Source: Chimaeribacter arupi
Lineage (GTDB): Bacteria; Pseudomonadota; Gammaproteobacteria; Enterobacterales; Enterobacteriaceae
Direction: 5' to 3'
DNA length: 64,000 bases
NCBI RefSeq assembly: GCF_002858805.1
Contig: NZ_PJZI01000017.1
Span: forward strand, 33,094 to 97,093
Below the pieces are notes generated by a model that made no database searches, was not told the origin of the DNA, and was given only the letters and a program-made list of their open reading frames with translations. How positions within the stretch are numbered: position 1 is the stretch's first letter; every line of letters begins with the position of its first letter. A program made the translations under genes and the position numbers. Below are positions 24,139 to 32,863 of this stretch, piece after piece.

Positions 24139-25029
24139 ATGCAAACCGTTAATACCCCGTCGCTGACGGCGCCTCGCAGCGCCATGCAGACGTTGAAACT
24201 GCTCGGACGCCAGCACGGTAAAAAACTCATTCTGACGCTGCTGCTGGTCGCCGCAGAGAACATCATGTATTTGCTTTACCCGTTGCTGGCAGGCTTTGCC
24301 ATTAACGCCATTACCGAAGGCCAGGCGCTGCATGCGGTGCTGTATGCCGCGATGGTATTTACCATGTGGGCGATCGGGGCCGCCCGGCGGAGTGTGGACA
24401 CGCGTACGTTTGCCCGGATTTACGCTGAACTGGCGGTGCCGGTGATCCTCGCGCAGCGTCAGGAAAACCACAGTTCCTCGACGATTGCGGCGCGGGTTGC
24501 CCTGTCCCGTGAGTTTGTGGATTTCTTTGAAAAACATCTGCCGGTACTGGTGACGTCGTTGGCTTCAATTACCGGGGCAGCGGTCATGCTGCTGATACTC
24601 CAGTTCTGGACCGGGGTCACCTGCCTGGCGATTTTAGTCTTCTTTGCGTTTTTCCTGCCGGGCTTTACGCGGAAAAACGAGGCGTTGTTTTTGCGGCTTA
24701 ATAACCGGCTGGAGAAAGAGGTGAATTTCGTCAGTAACGCCGCCTCGTCTTCGCTGATGCGCCATTACAGCGTGCTGGCCAGTTTGCGCATCCGCCTGTC
24801 CGATCGTGAGGCCGTGGGGTATCTCTCTATCGGCATCGTCACCGCCGCTTTGTTTGCGTCCACCATCCTGACCATGACGTTCGCCGGCGGACAGGATGCC
24901 GGCCACATCTATTCGGTAATAACCTACATGTGGATGTTTGCTATGAGCCTGGATGACGGCCCACAGCTGCTGGAAAAGTATTCCCAGCTCAGGGACATCG
25001 GGAAAAGGGTAAATACTGGCCTGGTCTGA
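24139..25029 (+). CDS. ABC-type six-helix membrane-domain protein without ATPase
   Basis: A 296-residue membrane protein resembling the transmembrane half of an ABC exporter (ABC_membrane_6-type) with about six hydrophobic helices (e.g. LILTLLLVAAENIMYLLYPLL, VLVTSLASITGAAVMLLILQ). No nucleotide-binding domain follows: Walker A, LSGGQ and Walker B are all absent, and the gene ends in a strong terminator. It may work with an ATPase encoded elsewhere or act alone. ATG 24139 is used because the alternative upstream TTG lies in the operator. It is controlled by the divergent TetR regulator. No substrate can be inferred. Confidence 0.7.
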   Translation: MQTVNTPSLTAPRSAMQTLKLLGRQHGKKLILTLLLVAAENIMYLLYPLLAGFAINAITEGQALHAVLYAAMVFTMWAIGAARRSVDTRTFARIYAELAVPVILAQRQENHSSSTIAARVALSREFVDFFEKHLPVLVTSLASITGAAVMLLILQFWTGVTCLAILVFFAFFLPGFTRKNEALFLRLNNRLEKEVNFVSNAASSSLMRHYSVLASLRIRLSDREAVGYLSIGIVTAALFASTILTMTFAGGQDAGHIYSVITYMWMFAMSLDDGPQLLEKYSQLRDIGKRVNTGLV

Positions 25030-25036
25030 TCGTTAT

Positions 25037-25077
25037 AGCCACAGTGCCGCGCTTATCATCGGCGCGGCACTGTGGCT
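25037..25077 (+). terminator. Strong hairpin after the ABC-type gene
   Basis: A perfect 16-bp stem (25037-25052 with 25062-25077) and 9-base loop lie eight bases after the stop; a T-run follows at about 25090-25096. Very stable; termination is likely. Confidence 0.7.
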
Positions 25078-25137
25078 GTTCCCTACGTTATTTTTTTATT
25101 TAATACCTTGATTATAAATCAAATAATATAAAATAAT

Positions 25138-25170
25138 TATGAAGTATGAGTTATGAAATCATACTTCATA
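25138..25170. repeat. Outlying TATGAAGTA/TACTTCATA inverted pair
   Basis: TATGAAGTA (25138-25146) and TACTTCATA (25162-25170) face each other. They match the par repeats 2 kb upstream. The rest of the 25078-25390 gap is AT-rich; I see no other gene or motif in it. Confidence 0.5.
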
Positions 25171-25390
25171 AGTATTTTCCTGATTTGGCCGGCCAGACGA
25201 CACCGTTTTTTATTGTTTTTCTACAGGTTAAACAGACGAGGTTTTTTTGTATAAAACTCTCTGTACGTTGTAACTATATTGTTATATACGTGACACTAGA
25301 GGCGTTGTCGTGTTGCGCTGTGGTAGTTATATTGCTGAATCCGTTGATTAACCCGCTATCGCGTTAATGCGATGCCGTTTTGGAGGAAGA

Positions 25391-25717
25391 ATGGAAAGTC
25401 TGTTTGTTTATGGAACGCTGGGCCCTGGCCGGCCGAATGCGCATATCCTGGAAAACATTGGCGGGTCATGGGAGCAAGGGCATGTTGTCGGCTCTCTGCA
25501 GGAGAAAGGCTGGGGTGCGCAAATGGGCTATCCCGGCATCGTGCTTGATGACTCAGGCAACCGTGTAAATGGCTTCCTGTTCTCTTCTGAGAATCTGTCA
25601 CATCACTGGCAGACACTTGATGAGTTCGAAGGGCATGAATATGAGCGGGTGCCGGTCGATGTTGTGACCGAAAACGGGCTTACCGTTAAATCCTGGCTCT
25701 ACATGCTCAAAGCGTAA
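25391..25717 (+). CDS. Gamma-glutamylcyclotransferase-like protein
   Basis: A 108-residue protein with the GGCT/AIG2-like fold. The nucleotide-like loop YGTLGPGRPN (residues about 7-16) binds the gamma-glutamyl group, and the catalytic Glu is expected in LDEFEGHEYER. Family members turn gamma-glutamyl amines or peptides into 5-oxoproline and the free amine. That product is the substrate of the pxpABC enzymes 11 kb away, although no operon links them. GGAGGAAG stands just before ATG 25391. A clear terminator follows. The true substrate is unknown. Confidence 0.82.
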   Translation: MESLFVYGTLGPGRPNAHILENIGGSWEQGHVVGSLQEKGWGAQMGYPGIVLDDSGNRVNGFLFSSENLSHHWQTLDEFEGHEYERVPVDVVTENGLTVKSWLYMLKA

Positions 25718-25744
25718 CATCGCGATTACTGAGCCAGGATGAAA

Positions 25745-25767
25745 GCCACCTGCAGGCGACAGGTGGC
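25745..25767. terminator. Terminator between convergent GGCT and hydrolase genes
   Basis: Arms GCCACCTG (25745-25752) and CAGGTGGC (25760-25767) are followed by GTTTTG. It sits between the convergent genes ending at 25717 and 25794. Confidence 0.7.
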
Positions 25768-25793
25768 GTTTTGAATTTTCCTAACCCGGCGGT

Positions 25794-26930
25794 TTATCTT
25801 AAGCCGTTTTTGAAAAATTGTTCAAACTTGTCGAAGGGGATCTTGCCGGCAGCGTTGTCGTACAAGTCCACATGGTTGGCCCCAGGAACGATCACCAGCT
25901 CTTTCTGATGGCTGCCGACCGCTTTATAGGCGTCTTCGGCAAAGTAGCGTGAGTGTGCCTTTTCACCCGTTACAACCAACGTAGGGATGGTGATCTCAGG
26001 TGCATAGCTAAGCAACGGCATATTCATAAACGACAAGGGCATGGTGGCATTCCACGCGCCGTTCGAGTTTACAGAGCGCTCATGGTAACCGCGCGGCATC
26101 CGGTAATAATCAAAGAACTCTTTCAGGATCGGGTTTGGGTTTGCAGGTAACGTTTCCGGCAAAATACGCTCAGACGTGCTTACGTGGCCATTCTTGTCCA
26201 CGTAAAGATCGTGCCCACCGGCTGCAATCGTTCCGCTTTCAGCATCCTTCCAGCGCTGCGCGTTCAGATACTGCAATACGGCACGGCGATCGGCCGTTGA
26301 ATAACGGTCTTTCCCGTCGCCGACACCATGACCCATCGCGCGGCTCATGTCATACATCACGCTGGTCGCGACCGCTTTTACGCGTGTGTCCATCGCGGCC
26401 GCATTCAGTGCCATCCCGCCCCAGCCGCAGATACCGAGTAATCCGATCCGGTTGCGATCCACTTCTTTTTGTAAACCCAGGAAATCAACTGCCGCGCTGA
26501 AGTCCTCGGTATTGATATCCGGAGAGGCCACATTGCGGGGAGCGCCGCCGCTTTCCCCCGTGTAGGAAGGGTCAAATGCCAGCGTCACAAACCCCTTTTC
26601 GGCCAGCGTCTGGGCATACAGGCCGCTGGATTGCTCTTTGACGGCACCAAATGGGCCGCTTAAGGCAATCGCCGCCAGTTTGCGTTCACCCCGGTTTTTG
26701 GGGAGGTAAAGATCCCCAACCAGGGTGATCCCGTAGCGGTTCTGGAAGGTGACTTTGCGATGCTCAACGTTGTGGCTTTCAGCAAACGTTTTATCCCATT
26801 TTTCTGTCATCGACACCGGCAGGTTCGGATTAATGGTATCAGCATAACTCATGGTAGTGACTCCACTTAATGATGCGCATAGCAGCATGGCAGGTATAAC
26901 GGCTGTCAGTTTCCTGGCGAAAGCATTCAT
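25794..26930 (-). CDS. Exported alpha/beta hydrolase (YcjY/dienelactone-hydrolase-like)
   Basis: A 378-residue alpha/beta hydrolase with a signal peptide (MNAFARKLTAVIPAMLLCAS, cleavage near MSYA). The core resembles YcjY and dienelactone-hydrolase-type proteins: VTFQNRYGITLVGDLYLP at the start, SGPFGAVKEQSSG, and an elbow GICGWGGMALNAA. In that elbow a Cys stands where a Ser nucleophile is usual. The acid and His are likely in VVTGEKAHSR and PGANHVDLYD. Start 26930 has GAGGAA upstream; the longer frame would have no signal peptide. It is divergent from a LysR regulator, probably its controller. The substrate is unknown. Confidence 0.82.
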   Translation of the reverse strand: MNAFARKLTAVIPAMLLCASLSGVTTMSYADTINPNLPVSMTEKWDKTFAESHNVEHRKVTFQNRYGITLVGDLYLPKNRGERKLAAIALSGPFGAVKEQSSGLYAQTLAEKGFVTLAFDPSYTGESGGAPRNVASPDINTEDFSAAVDFLGLQKEVDRNRIGLLGICGWGGMALNAAAMDTRVKAVATSVMYDMSRAMGHGVGDGKDRYSTADRRAVLQYLNAQRWKDAESGTIAAGGHDLYVDKNGHVSTSERILPETLPANPNPILKEFFDYYRMPRGYHERSVNSNGAWNATMPLSFMNMPLLSYAPEITIPTLVVTGEKAHSRYFAEDAYKAVGSHQKELVIVPGANHVDLYDNAAGKIPFDKFEQFFKNGLR

Positions 26931-27131
26931 GAAAATTCCTCTGAAAAAACAAGATGCAGATACAGGTTTCATACGGACAACACTGCTGTGCGTGGTTGCA
27001 ATGGGCTCAGTATAGTGAGCAGGAATAGTGCTGATTAGCGGGGGAAAGCTGCTAGAATTCATAGCATATTGTTATAAATAATCGTGCCGCGATGAACTTC
27101 CTTCGTGGCCGGATAGCCGGGGGGCGCGTTG

Positions 27132-28016
27132 ATGGCGAAACGGGAAAACTATAATGAGCTCTACCTGTTTATGCAGGTGGTACGGGAAGGCAGTTTCACC
27201 GCTGCGGCACAACGGCTTGGGCTGGCACAGTCAGGCGTCAGCCGTTCTGTTCGTGAACTTGAAGAAAGGTTGGGTGTGCGGCTCCTGGTCCGCACCACGC
27301 GCAAGCTGTCGTTAACCCAGGCAGGTGAGCAGCTCTACCAGACAGCAGAAGCCGGATTTGATGCCTTAGATTCAGGGCTGGCCACGCTGGCGCACTATCG
27401 GGATACCCCGTCCGGTACGGTCCGCATCAACGCCAGTCAGCACGCGATTGATAAAGTGCTTTTACCGAAGCTGGCGATAGTTAAACAACGTTACCCCGAT
27501 ATCAGGCTCGAACTCATGAGTGAAAGCCGGTTCGTCGATATCATCTCAGAGCGTTTCGATGCCGGTGTGCGGCTGGGCCCGGAAGTGGGGCAGGGCATGG
27601 TTGCGGTGCGCATTACACCTGACATGGAGATGGTCGTTGTGGGCACGCCCGAGCATTTTCGTCGTTACGGCTTTCCACAAACGCCGGCAGATTTAGTGGC
27701 CCATCCCTGTATCGCTTACCAGTTTGCCGACGGCTCGCTGTACCAGTGGGAACTTAATCATGACGGTAAAAAAATAACGCACCGACCCCAGGGGCAGTGG
27801 ATCTTTTCTGACAGCTATATGGAAGCCAAAGCGGCCAGGTTGGGGCTGGGGCTGGCTTATGTCCCGGAGGAACTGGTGGCTGATGATATAGAGCATGGGA
27901 CGCTTATCAGGACATTACAGCGTTACAGCCAGCGCCTTGAAGGCTCATTCCTCTATTACCCTCATCGCCAGGTATCGCCTGCATTAAGGGCCGTGATCGA
28001 TATATTGAAAATCTGA
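27132..28016 (+). CDS. LysR-family transcriptional regulator
   Basis: A 294-residue LysR-type regulator: N-terminal helix-turn-helix (GSFTAAAQRLGLAQSGVSRS, VRELEERLGVRLLVRTTRKL) followed by the two-lobed effector domain from about residue 90. It is transcribed away from the alpha/beta hydrolase at 26930 with a 201-bp gap, the usual arrangement for a LysR protein and its target. ATG 27132 lies directly after a TTG and is preceded by GGGGGGCG. Immediately downstream the plasmid replication region begins. The co-inducer cannot be guessed. Confidence 0.88.
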   Translation: MAKRENYNELYLFMQVVREGSFTAAAQRLGLAQSGVSRSVRELEERLGVRLLVRTTRKLSLTQAGEQLYQTAEAGFDALDSGLATLAHYRDTPSGTVRINASQHAIDKVLLPKLAIVKQRYPDIRLELMSESRFVDIISERFDAGVRLGPEVGQGMVAVRITPDMEMVVVGTPEHFRRYGFPQTPADLVAHPCIAYQFADGSLYQWELNHDGKKITHRPQGQWIFSDSYMEAKAARLGLGLAYVPEELVADDIEHGTLIRTLQRYSQRLEGSFLYYPHRQVSPALRAVIDILKI

Positions 28017-28046
28017 CGTTCAGTTCACCTGGTAACACGTTGTAAG

Positions 28047-28125
28047 TTATCCACCGGATAGATCATTTAATAAGATCAAAGAAGATCAAGTAAGAACAAT
28101 AAAGATCACCACCTCTGTAACTTAA
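28047..28125. other. Replication origin element of module 1: DnaA box and GATC-rich DNA
   Basis: TTATCCACC (28047-28055) differs by one base from the DnaA box TTATCCACA. It is followed by AT-rich DNA with four GATC sites (TAGATCA, AAGATCAAA, AAGATCAAG, AAGATCACC). The same order, DnaA box then GATC-rich stretch then iterons then rep, occurs in module 2. This is the probable melting region. Confidence 0.65.
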
Positions 28126-28159
28126 TGATTTTTATCACGAATATTGCCCTTACGGTCTT

Positions 28160-28255
28160 CACTTTCATGCATTATGTCTCCACTTTCATGAGGAACATCT
28201 TTACTTTCATGCATTGGGTCGCTACTTTCATGCCTCTGAAGTCTTCACTTTCATG
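28160..28255 (+). repeat. Rep1 iterons, upstream array (five copies)
   Basis: The word (C/T)ACTTTCATG occurs at 28160, 28181, 28202, 28223 and 28246, i.e. 21, 21, 21 and 23 bp apart, roughly two helical turns. Copies usually begin with TCTT. They precede the rep gene at 28299 and are the expected Rep binding sites for initiation. Confidence 0.85.
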
Positions 28256-28298
28256 AAGAAACCCTGCATTTACACAACCGATGTGAATAAATGGAAAA

Positions 28299-29180
28299 AT
28301 GAATAATAACAATGATATAGATAGTCCTTTTTCGATTATTAAAAAAGACTCAGGCACAAGTTATGAACTGATCCCTAACAGCCACAAGACGGTTCAGCCT
28401 GTGGCGTTGTTACGCTTAAGTGTATTCACGCCGGTGGCCCCCAGAGAAAAGGGTAAACGTGATTTCATCATTGATGCTTCGGAGGAATTAGGCAGCCTGG
28501 AAGTTGCCAGGCAGGAAGGGTATACCAACATCCGTATCCAGGGTGCAAAACTGAGCATGTCGACCGATTTCAAAACCTGGTTAGGCATTATTCAGGCTTT
28601 TTCAACCTACGGATATTCAACAGAAAAAATCACATTACCCTTTACAGAATTCGCTAAAATGTGTGGGATAAAATCAGCGGATTTGAATGCCCGTTCCCGT
28701 AAGCGTTTACACGATTCCCTGTTCAGCCTCTCGAGTGTCACCCTCGCGTTCAGCAGCAAAGATGGCAAGAAATCCATGTTCACCCACCTGGTGCAACGCG
28801 CGATCCTTAACATGAACACAGATACGGTTGAGATTGTAGGTGATCCCAGCTTATGGGAGCTTTATCGGTATGATCATAAAGTCCTTTTAGGCTTAAAAGC
28901 GCTGTCTGAGCTTTCCCGCAAGGAAGCGGCCCAATCGCTGTATATCTATCTGGAGAGTATGCCGGCAGGGGTGTTATTTATCTCCATGAAGCGGCTGCGG
29001 GAACGCTTGTCGATGGAATCAGCCATCAGGATACAGAACGCCACTATCCGGCGGGCGTTGGCTGACCTGGCTAAAATAGGTTACCTGGATTACACCGAAA
29101 TAAAAAAATCACGAGAAATTCAATTTGTTATGCACAGCAGGCGCCCCAAGCTCCAGACGATGCAGCGGCATGAGTCGTGA
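28299..29180 (+). CDS. RepFIB-like plasmid replication initiator (Rep1)
   Basis: A 293-residue Rep_3-superfamily initiator resembling RepFIB RepA: TVQPVALLRLSVFTPVA near the N-terminus, LSMSTDFKTWLGIIQAF, ITLPFTEFAKMCGI, LWELYRYDHKVLLGLKAL, then RKEAAQSLYIYLESMP and IGYLDYTEI. Both winged-helix domains are present, so it looks functional. Such proteins bind iterons as monomers to open the origin and, as dimers, repress their own gene. Iterons lie on both sides, as in RepFIB. ATG 28299 has only a weak GGA upstream. It is the most likely active replicon, together with Rep2 at 41625. Confidence 0.92.
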   Translation: MNNNNDIDSPFSIIKKDSGTSYELIPNSHKTVQPVALLRLSVFTPVAPREKGKRDFIIDASEELGSLEVARQEGYTNIRIQGAKLSMSTDFKTWLGIIQAFSTYGYSTEKITLPFTEFAKMCGIKSADLNARSRKRLHDSLFSLSSVTLAFSSKDGKKSMFTHLVQRAILNMNTDTVEIVGDPSLWELYRYDHKVLLGLKALSELSRKEAAQSLYIYLESMPAGVLFISMKRLRERLSMESAIRIQNATIRRALADLAKIGYLDYTEIKKSREIQFVMHSRRPKLQTMQRHES

Positions 29181-29389
29181 CTTTCATGAACACAGGCTGG
29201 GAAGTCTTCACTTTCATGCAACCCGCCTTTCATACATCTTCACTTTCATGCAACCTGTCTTTTTTCCGCCCCTGTTGAGGGAATTTTGCGCTAAAGCGCC
29301 CTGATTAAACCGTGCCCTTCATGAAAGTGAAGACTTGTGAGTCGTTGCGCAGGATCCTTGCTTACTCCCCTGGCGCTTTCATGAAAGTG
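29179..29389. repeat. Rep1 iterons, downstream array (direct and inverted)
   Basis: ACTTTCATG words occur in the rep direction at 29179, 29209 and 29241, and as the complement (CATGAAAGTG) at 29320 and 29380. Spacing is wider than upstream. In RepFIB the downstream iterons limit copy number, and inverted copies suit handcuffing. From 29390 to 29700 I see no gene. Confidence 0.75.
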
Positions 29390-29700
29390 AAGACTTTCCC
29401 CCGATGACGTTTGTCGTCACCAATAAAAATCAAACGCACACTCTGAAGCCGCGTCACCCGACATTGTTGCACGTGATAAACCGGCGTAAACCGGATGTTC
29501 ACGTGTTTCCCGTTCTTAGATCCGTTGTATATATATTGATTGCACAGCTTATTTGCCTCTATGCCTGTCACGAACCGCAAAATGAAATAGCCTTCAATTC
29601 TAAGGGCGGATAGGGTGTCAGCCTAAAAAGCAAACATTTGCGCGTGAATAAGGGTGATCAGGTATTTATTATTCAAAGACTCGCCGCTGAGGCACAGCTT

Positions 29701-30213
29701 CTACTGAACGTCGATGAATTTAGGTTCTGGAAGAACAGAAGGCGTTGAATCCATATATTGTAACCAGTTTAACCACAGGTCATGAATACGCAGCCCGCGG
29801 ATTTCAATCTCTCTCTGGGCACTCATGATATTACGGATTGAGCCTTCTTCCCAATCGGTATACGTGGCATCCATGGCCTTAACCCGCAGCTCATCCCAGG
29901 CCTTACTCTCAGCATCGTAAGCATCCAATGTTTTTTGAGCATGGTCATGAGAAGCTGGATCATCCAGGCCCGAGGCCACTCTGTTACGCGCGGCCTCCTC
30001 ATACCTGGTTTGTATCGCTTTAATTTGATCGACTTTGTCAGCAATACAGTTATTCATGTCTATGGTGGTGATTTTAGGATTATCGCGGCACGCCAGCTGG
30101 AATGTCTCGACATTGTTTTGCTTGCTGCTCAACGGCAAATCACCGGCCATCGCGATCCCGACATACCCGATAAAAACAGTCAAAAAAGACGCGCCATACA
30201 GTAAAGGCCGCAT
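29701..30213 (-). CDS. Exported small protein, LprI/DUF1311-like
   Basis: A 170-residue protein with a signal peptide (to about residue 23, GIAMA). The mature part is helical with the spacing of DUF1311/LprI-type proteins: a Cys in QLACRDNP, then MNNCIADKVDQI, a helix ending in ARNRVAS, and a Trp-rich C-terminus (KAWDELR, WEEGSIRN). Family members include lysozyme-inhibitor-like proteins, but the similarity is loose and I would not assign that activity. It is isolated: replication DNA on one side and a 430-bp gap on the other. Location is probably the periplasm. Confidence 0.5.
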   Translation of the reverse strand: MRPLLYGASFLTVFIGYVGIAMAGDLPLSSKQNNVETFQLACRDNPKITTIDMNNCIADKVDQIKAIQTRYEEAARNRVASGLDDPASHDHAQKTLDAYDAESKAWDELRVKAMDATYTDWEEGSIRNIMSAQREIEIRGLRIHDLWLNWLQYMDSTPSVLPEPKFIDVQ

Positions 30214-30610
30214 ATCCCTATTTACCTTTTCAATGAAACGTGAATGAAAACATCAAATCTTGTCTGGTATGACTTTAATCCGTTATCCTCTTTTTTGACA
30301 GCTCTTGGAATAGACTGACATGATTCCGTTCATCTTTTGACCCATGCATTCAGTTAATCAGCCTGACAAAGGTGAATAACGTTCTCCTTTGCAGTGTCTC
30401 TGTATACCTCTCCCCTGTTTGCTGTAAGGGCGTTATTGCTGCATATCCTATCACCGCATAAAACCCGCCTCAGCGGGATGTTAACGCGTTTTCCATGATA
30501 GGTAGGTCAACGGAAGGGGTAAGCTAAAAAACTGCACTGCGTACGATTGAGGGCGTTTGGCAGGGTGCTTTGATATGCTCAGGAGACTTTCCCACCTTCC
30601 GCAGCAAAAC
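30214..30610. other. Intergenic region, no gene seen
   Basis: About 400 bp lie between the exported small protein and the ABC ATPase. The region holds the small protein's promoter area and one short hairpin, CCCGCCTCAGCGGG, near 30466-30479. No convincing start, RNA gene or repeat was found. Confidence 0.4.
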
Positions 30611-30613
30611 GTA

Positions 30614-30635
30614 CCCCGGCAGTCCTGTTCCGGGG
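30614..30635 (-). terminator. Hairpin after the amino-acid ABC operon
   Basis: Arms CCCCGG (30614-30619) and CCGGGG (30630-30635), read on the minus strand just past the ATPase stop at 30645; the complement of AAAA follows. A likely operon end. Confidence 0.45.
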
Positions 30636-30644
30636 CATACCGGT

Positions 30645-31382
30645 TCAGTGCACCAGCAGATCGCTGAGGAAGCGGCGCGCGCGGGCGTGTTGCGGTGCCC
30701 GGAAGAAGGTACCCGGCGTGGCTTTCTCCAGGATTTGCCCCTGATCCATAAACCAGATGGTATCGGCGACGTCGCGGGCAAAATTCATTTCATGCGTCAC
30801 ACACATCATGGTCATGCCCTCCTGCGCCAGGCCACGCATTACATTGAGCACTTCACCCACCATTTCCGGGTCCAGCGCGGAGGTGGGTTCGTCAAACAGC
30901 ATCACCGGCGGTTTCATCGCCAGCGCGCGGGCAATGGCGACGCGCTGCTGTTGCCCGCCGGAAAGCTGCGCCGGGTAGGCGTTGGCCTTGTGCGACAGGC
31001 CCACCCGTTCCAGCAGCATCCCCGCATGTTGCCGTGCCTCTGCACGCTTCTCGCCCAGCACTTTTACCGGCGACATCATAATGTTTTCGATAACTGATAC
31101 GTGCGGGAACAGGTTGAAATTCTGGAACACGAAGCCGATGCGTGTGCGCAGCGTGTTCAGCCGTGTGCTGCTGCCGTGGATATCGATGCCGTCGAACAGG
31201 ATCTCGCCCTGCTCAATCGGCTCCAGCCGGTTTACGGTGCGGATCAGCGTCGATTTGCCGGAGCCGGACGGCCCGCACACCACCACCACTTCGCCGGTTT
31301 TGATCTCAGCGCTGACATTGGTCAGAGCCTGATAGTCGCCGTACCACTTATTGACCTGGTTGAACATAATCATCGGGCGCAT
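30645..31382 (-). CDS. Polar amino-acid ABC transporter, ATP-binding subunit (GlnQ-type)
   Basis: A 245-residue ATPase that powers amino-acid import. Walker [11 protein letters not shown]-loop [11 protein letters not shown], signature [15 protein letters not shown], Walker [13 protein letters not shown] and the switch His (CVTHEM) are all intact. It is the last of three minus-strand transport genes; the second permease ends 10 bp upstream. The only matching binding protein is at 39254, seven genes away, so the transporter is split around other genes of the 5-oxoproline cluster. The substrate is probably an acidic amino acid or pyroglutamate (inference from neighbours). Confidence 0.93.
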   Translation of the reverse strand: MRPMIMFNQVNKWYGDYQALTNVSAEIKTGEVVVVCGPSGSGKSTLIRTVNRLEPIEQGEILFDGIDIHGSSTRLNTLRTRIGFVFQNFNLFPHVSVIENIMMSPVKVLGEKRAEARQHAGMLLERVGLSHKANAYPAQLSGGQQQRVAIARALAMKPPVMLFDEPTSALDPEMVGEVLNVMRGLAQEGMTMMCVTHEMNFARDVADTIWFMDQGQILEKATPGTFFRAPQHARARRFLSDLLVH

Positions 31383-31391
31383 GGCTGCTCC

Positions 31392-32147
31392 TTATTGGGG
31401 TTGCGTTTTGCTGAGCACCAGGGGTGCCACGGCGTCACCGGCTATTGGGCGTTCATTGCGGCGTTTATGGGCGATATGTGCCTCAAGCCGGTTCGCCAGC
31501 CAGGTCAGGCTGCAGCAAATGAGGTAGTAACTCAGTGCCACGATGGCGAACACCTGAAACGGCTTGGTTAACAGCTGGTTGCTGACCTGATTGGCGGCAT
31601 AGGTCAGTTCCGGCACGTTGATGACATACCCGAGCGTGCTGTCTTTGATGATGGAAACCAGCTGGCTCACCAGGCTGGGCAGCGTGTTGAACAGCGCCTG
31701 CGGCAAAATCACCAGGCGTAGGGTTTTCATATGGCCCATGCCCAGCGCGCGTGATGCTTCATACTGGCCGGAAGGCAATGCCTGAATGCCGCCGCGCACG
31801 ATTTCAGCGATATAGGCGCTCTCATAAATCACCAGCGTGCAGAGCATGGTGGTGAAGCCGCTGATGGTATGGCCGATCAGCAATGGCACGCAGAAATAAG
31901 TCCAGAACACCACCATCATCAGTGGGATGCCGCGCAGCAGATATACCCAGCAGGCGGCGGGCCAGCTCAGCCAGCGCCACGGCGACAACCGCGCCAGCCC
32001 CAGCAGCACCCCCACCGGAAAGGCCAGCAGCACCGCCAGCAGCGACAGCAACAGCGTACAGAGCACGCCGCCGAGCGGGCCGCTGGGGTATTGCCCCATC
32101 AACAGCAACAGGCCGTTGTCATGCAAAATGCTGAATATCTCAAACAT
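31392..32147 (-). CDS. Polar amino-acid ABC transporter permease (GltK/GlnP-type)
   Basis: A 251-residue inner-membrane permease of the His/Glu/Gln family with about five helices. The coupling loop EAA-type motif is ASRALGMGHMKTLRLVILPQAL, which contacts the ATPase. It pairs with a second, non-identical permease immediately upstream (6-bp gap), which is normal for heterodimeric amino-acid importers. The last ~30 residues are hydrophilic. It is co-transcribed with the ATPase gene. Confidence 0.9.
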   Translation of the reverse strand: MFEIFSILHDNGLLLLMGQYPSGPLGGVLCTLLLSLLAVLLAFPVGVLLGLARLSPWRWLSWPAACWVYLLRGIPLMMVVFWTYFCVPLLIGHTISGFTTMLCTLVIYESAYIAEIVRGGIQALPSGQYEASRALGMGHMKTLRLVILPQALFNTLPSLVSQLVSIIKDSTLGYVINVPELTYAANQVSNQLLTKPFQVFAIVALSYYLICCSLTWLANRLEAHIAHKRRNERPIAGDAVAPLVLSKTQPQ

Positions 32148-32152
32148 GGTGG

Positions 32153-32848
32153 TTACCTCGCATAGGCACGCTGAAAGCGGCGCGCCAGCAGGGCGCCTGC
32201 GCCCATCAACAGTAAGGAGAAGGCCAGATAACCGGCAGTGGCGATCACATAGGCTTCAAAAGTGCGGAAGGTCTGGTTTTCAATGTCACGCGTGACGTAA
32301 GTGAGATCGGCCACGCCAATCACCATCGCCAGGCTGGTGTTTTTGAACAGCAACACGCTGTGGTTGATCACGGACGGCAACGCATTGCGGATGCCCTGCG
32401 GCAGGATCACCAGCCGCATCGACCGAACGTAGCCCATGCCCAGCGCGCGGGCGGCTTCGGTCTGGCCTTCCGGGATCGCCCGCAGGCCGCTGCGGATGTC
32501 CTCAGAAAAGTAGGCTGCCTGGCATAACCCCAGGGCAAACAGCGAGAACAGGAACTCTGCGTTGAATTCATTTACCCACATCTGCACCGCTTCCGGCAGC
32601 AGCGTCGGGATCGCGAAGTACCACATCATCAGCTGAATCAGCGTCGGTACGTTACGGTGGTAGGAGACATAGGCCGATACCAGCCATTGCGCGCTGCGGC
32701 GGCCGGTCAGGCGGATGACCACCAGTATCAGCGCAATGAACATGGCCAGCAGCCAGGCACCCAACGCCAGTTCCAGCGTGACCACCGCGCCATCGACGAT
32801 CATCCGGCCATAGTGGCCGCTCATCACGGTGCTGAAATCGAGTGCCAT
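32153..32848 (-). CDS. Polar amino-acid ABC transporter permease (GltJ-type)
   Basis: A 231-residue permease with the same family fold. The coupling motif is EAARALGMGYVRSMRLVILPQ, followed by NALPSVINHSVLLFKNTSLA. It is the partner of the downstream permease. Together they would form the membrane channel served by the ATPase at 30645 and the binding protein at 39254. The SDR gene ends 15 bp upstream, so it sits in the same operon. Confidence 0.9.
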   Translation of the reverse strand: MALDFSTVMSGHYGRMIVDGAVVTLELALGAWLLAMFIALILVVIRLTGRRSAQWLVSAYVSYHRNVPTLIQLMMWYFAIPTLLPEAVQMWVNEFNAEFLFSLFALGLCQAAYFSEDIRSGLRAIPEGQTEAARALGMGYVRSMRLVILPQGIRNALPSVINHSVLLFKNTSLAMVIGVADLTYVTRDIENQTFRTFEAYVIATAGYLAFSLLLMGAGALLARRFQRAYAR

Positions 32849-32863
32849 GTTGGTTTCTCCTGA

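Noticed and set aside
25146..25367. 73-codon open frame before the GGCT gene
   Set aside because: AT-rich, overlaps the par-type repeats, no ribosome site or family; treated as non-coding.
28160..28255. Evenly spaced repeats that could be read as a small CRISPR
   Set aside because: Repeat core is about 10 bp with an 11-bp gap, lies beside a rep gene, and no cas genes are present. These are iterons; the same holds for 41487-41584.
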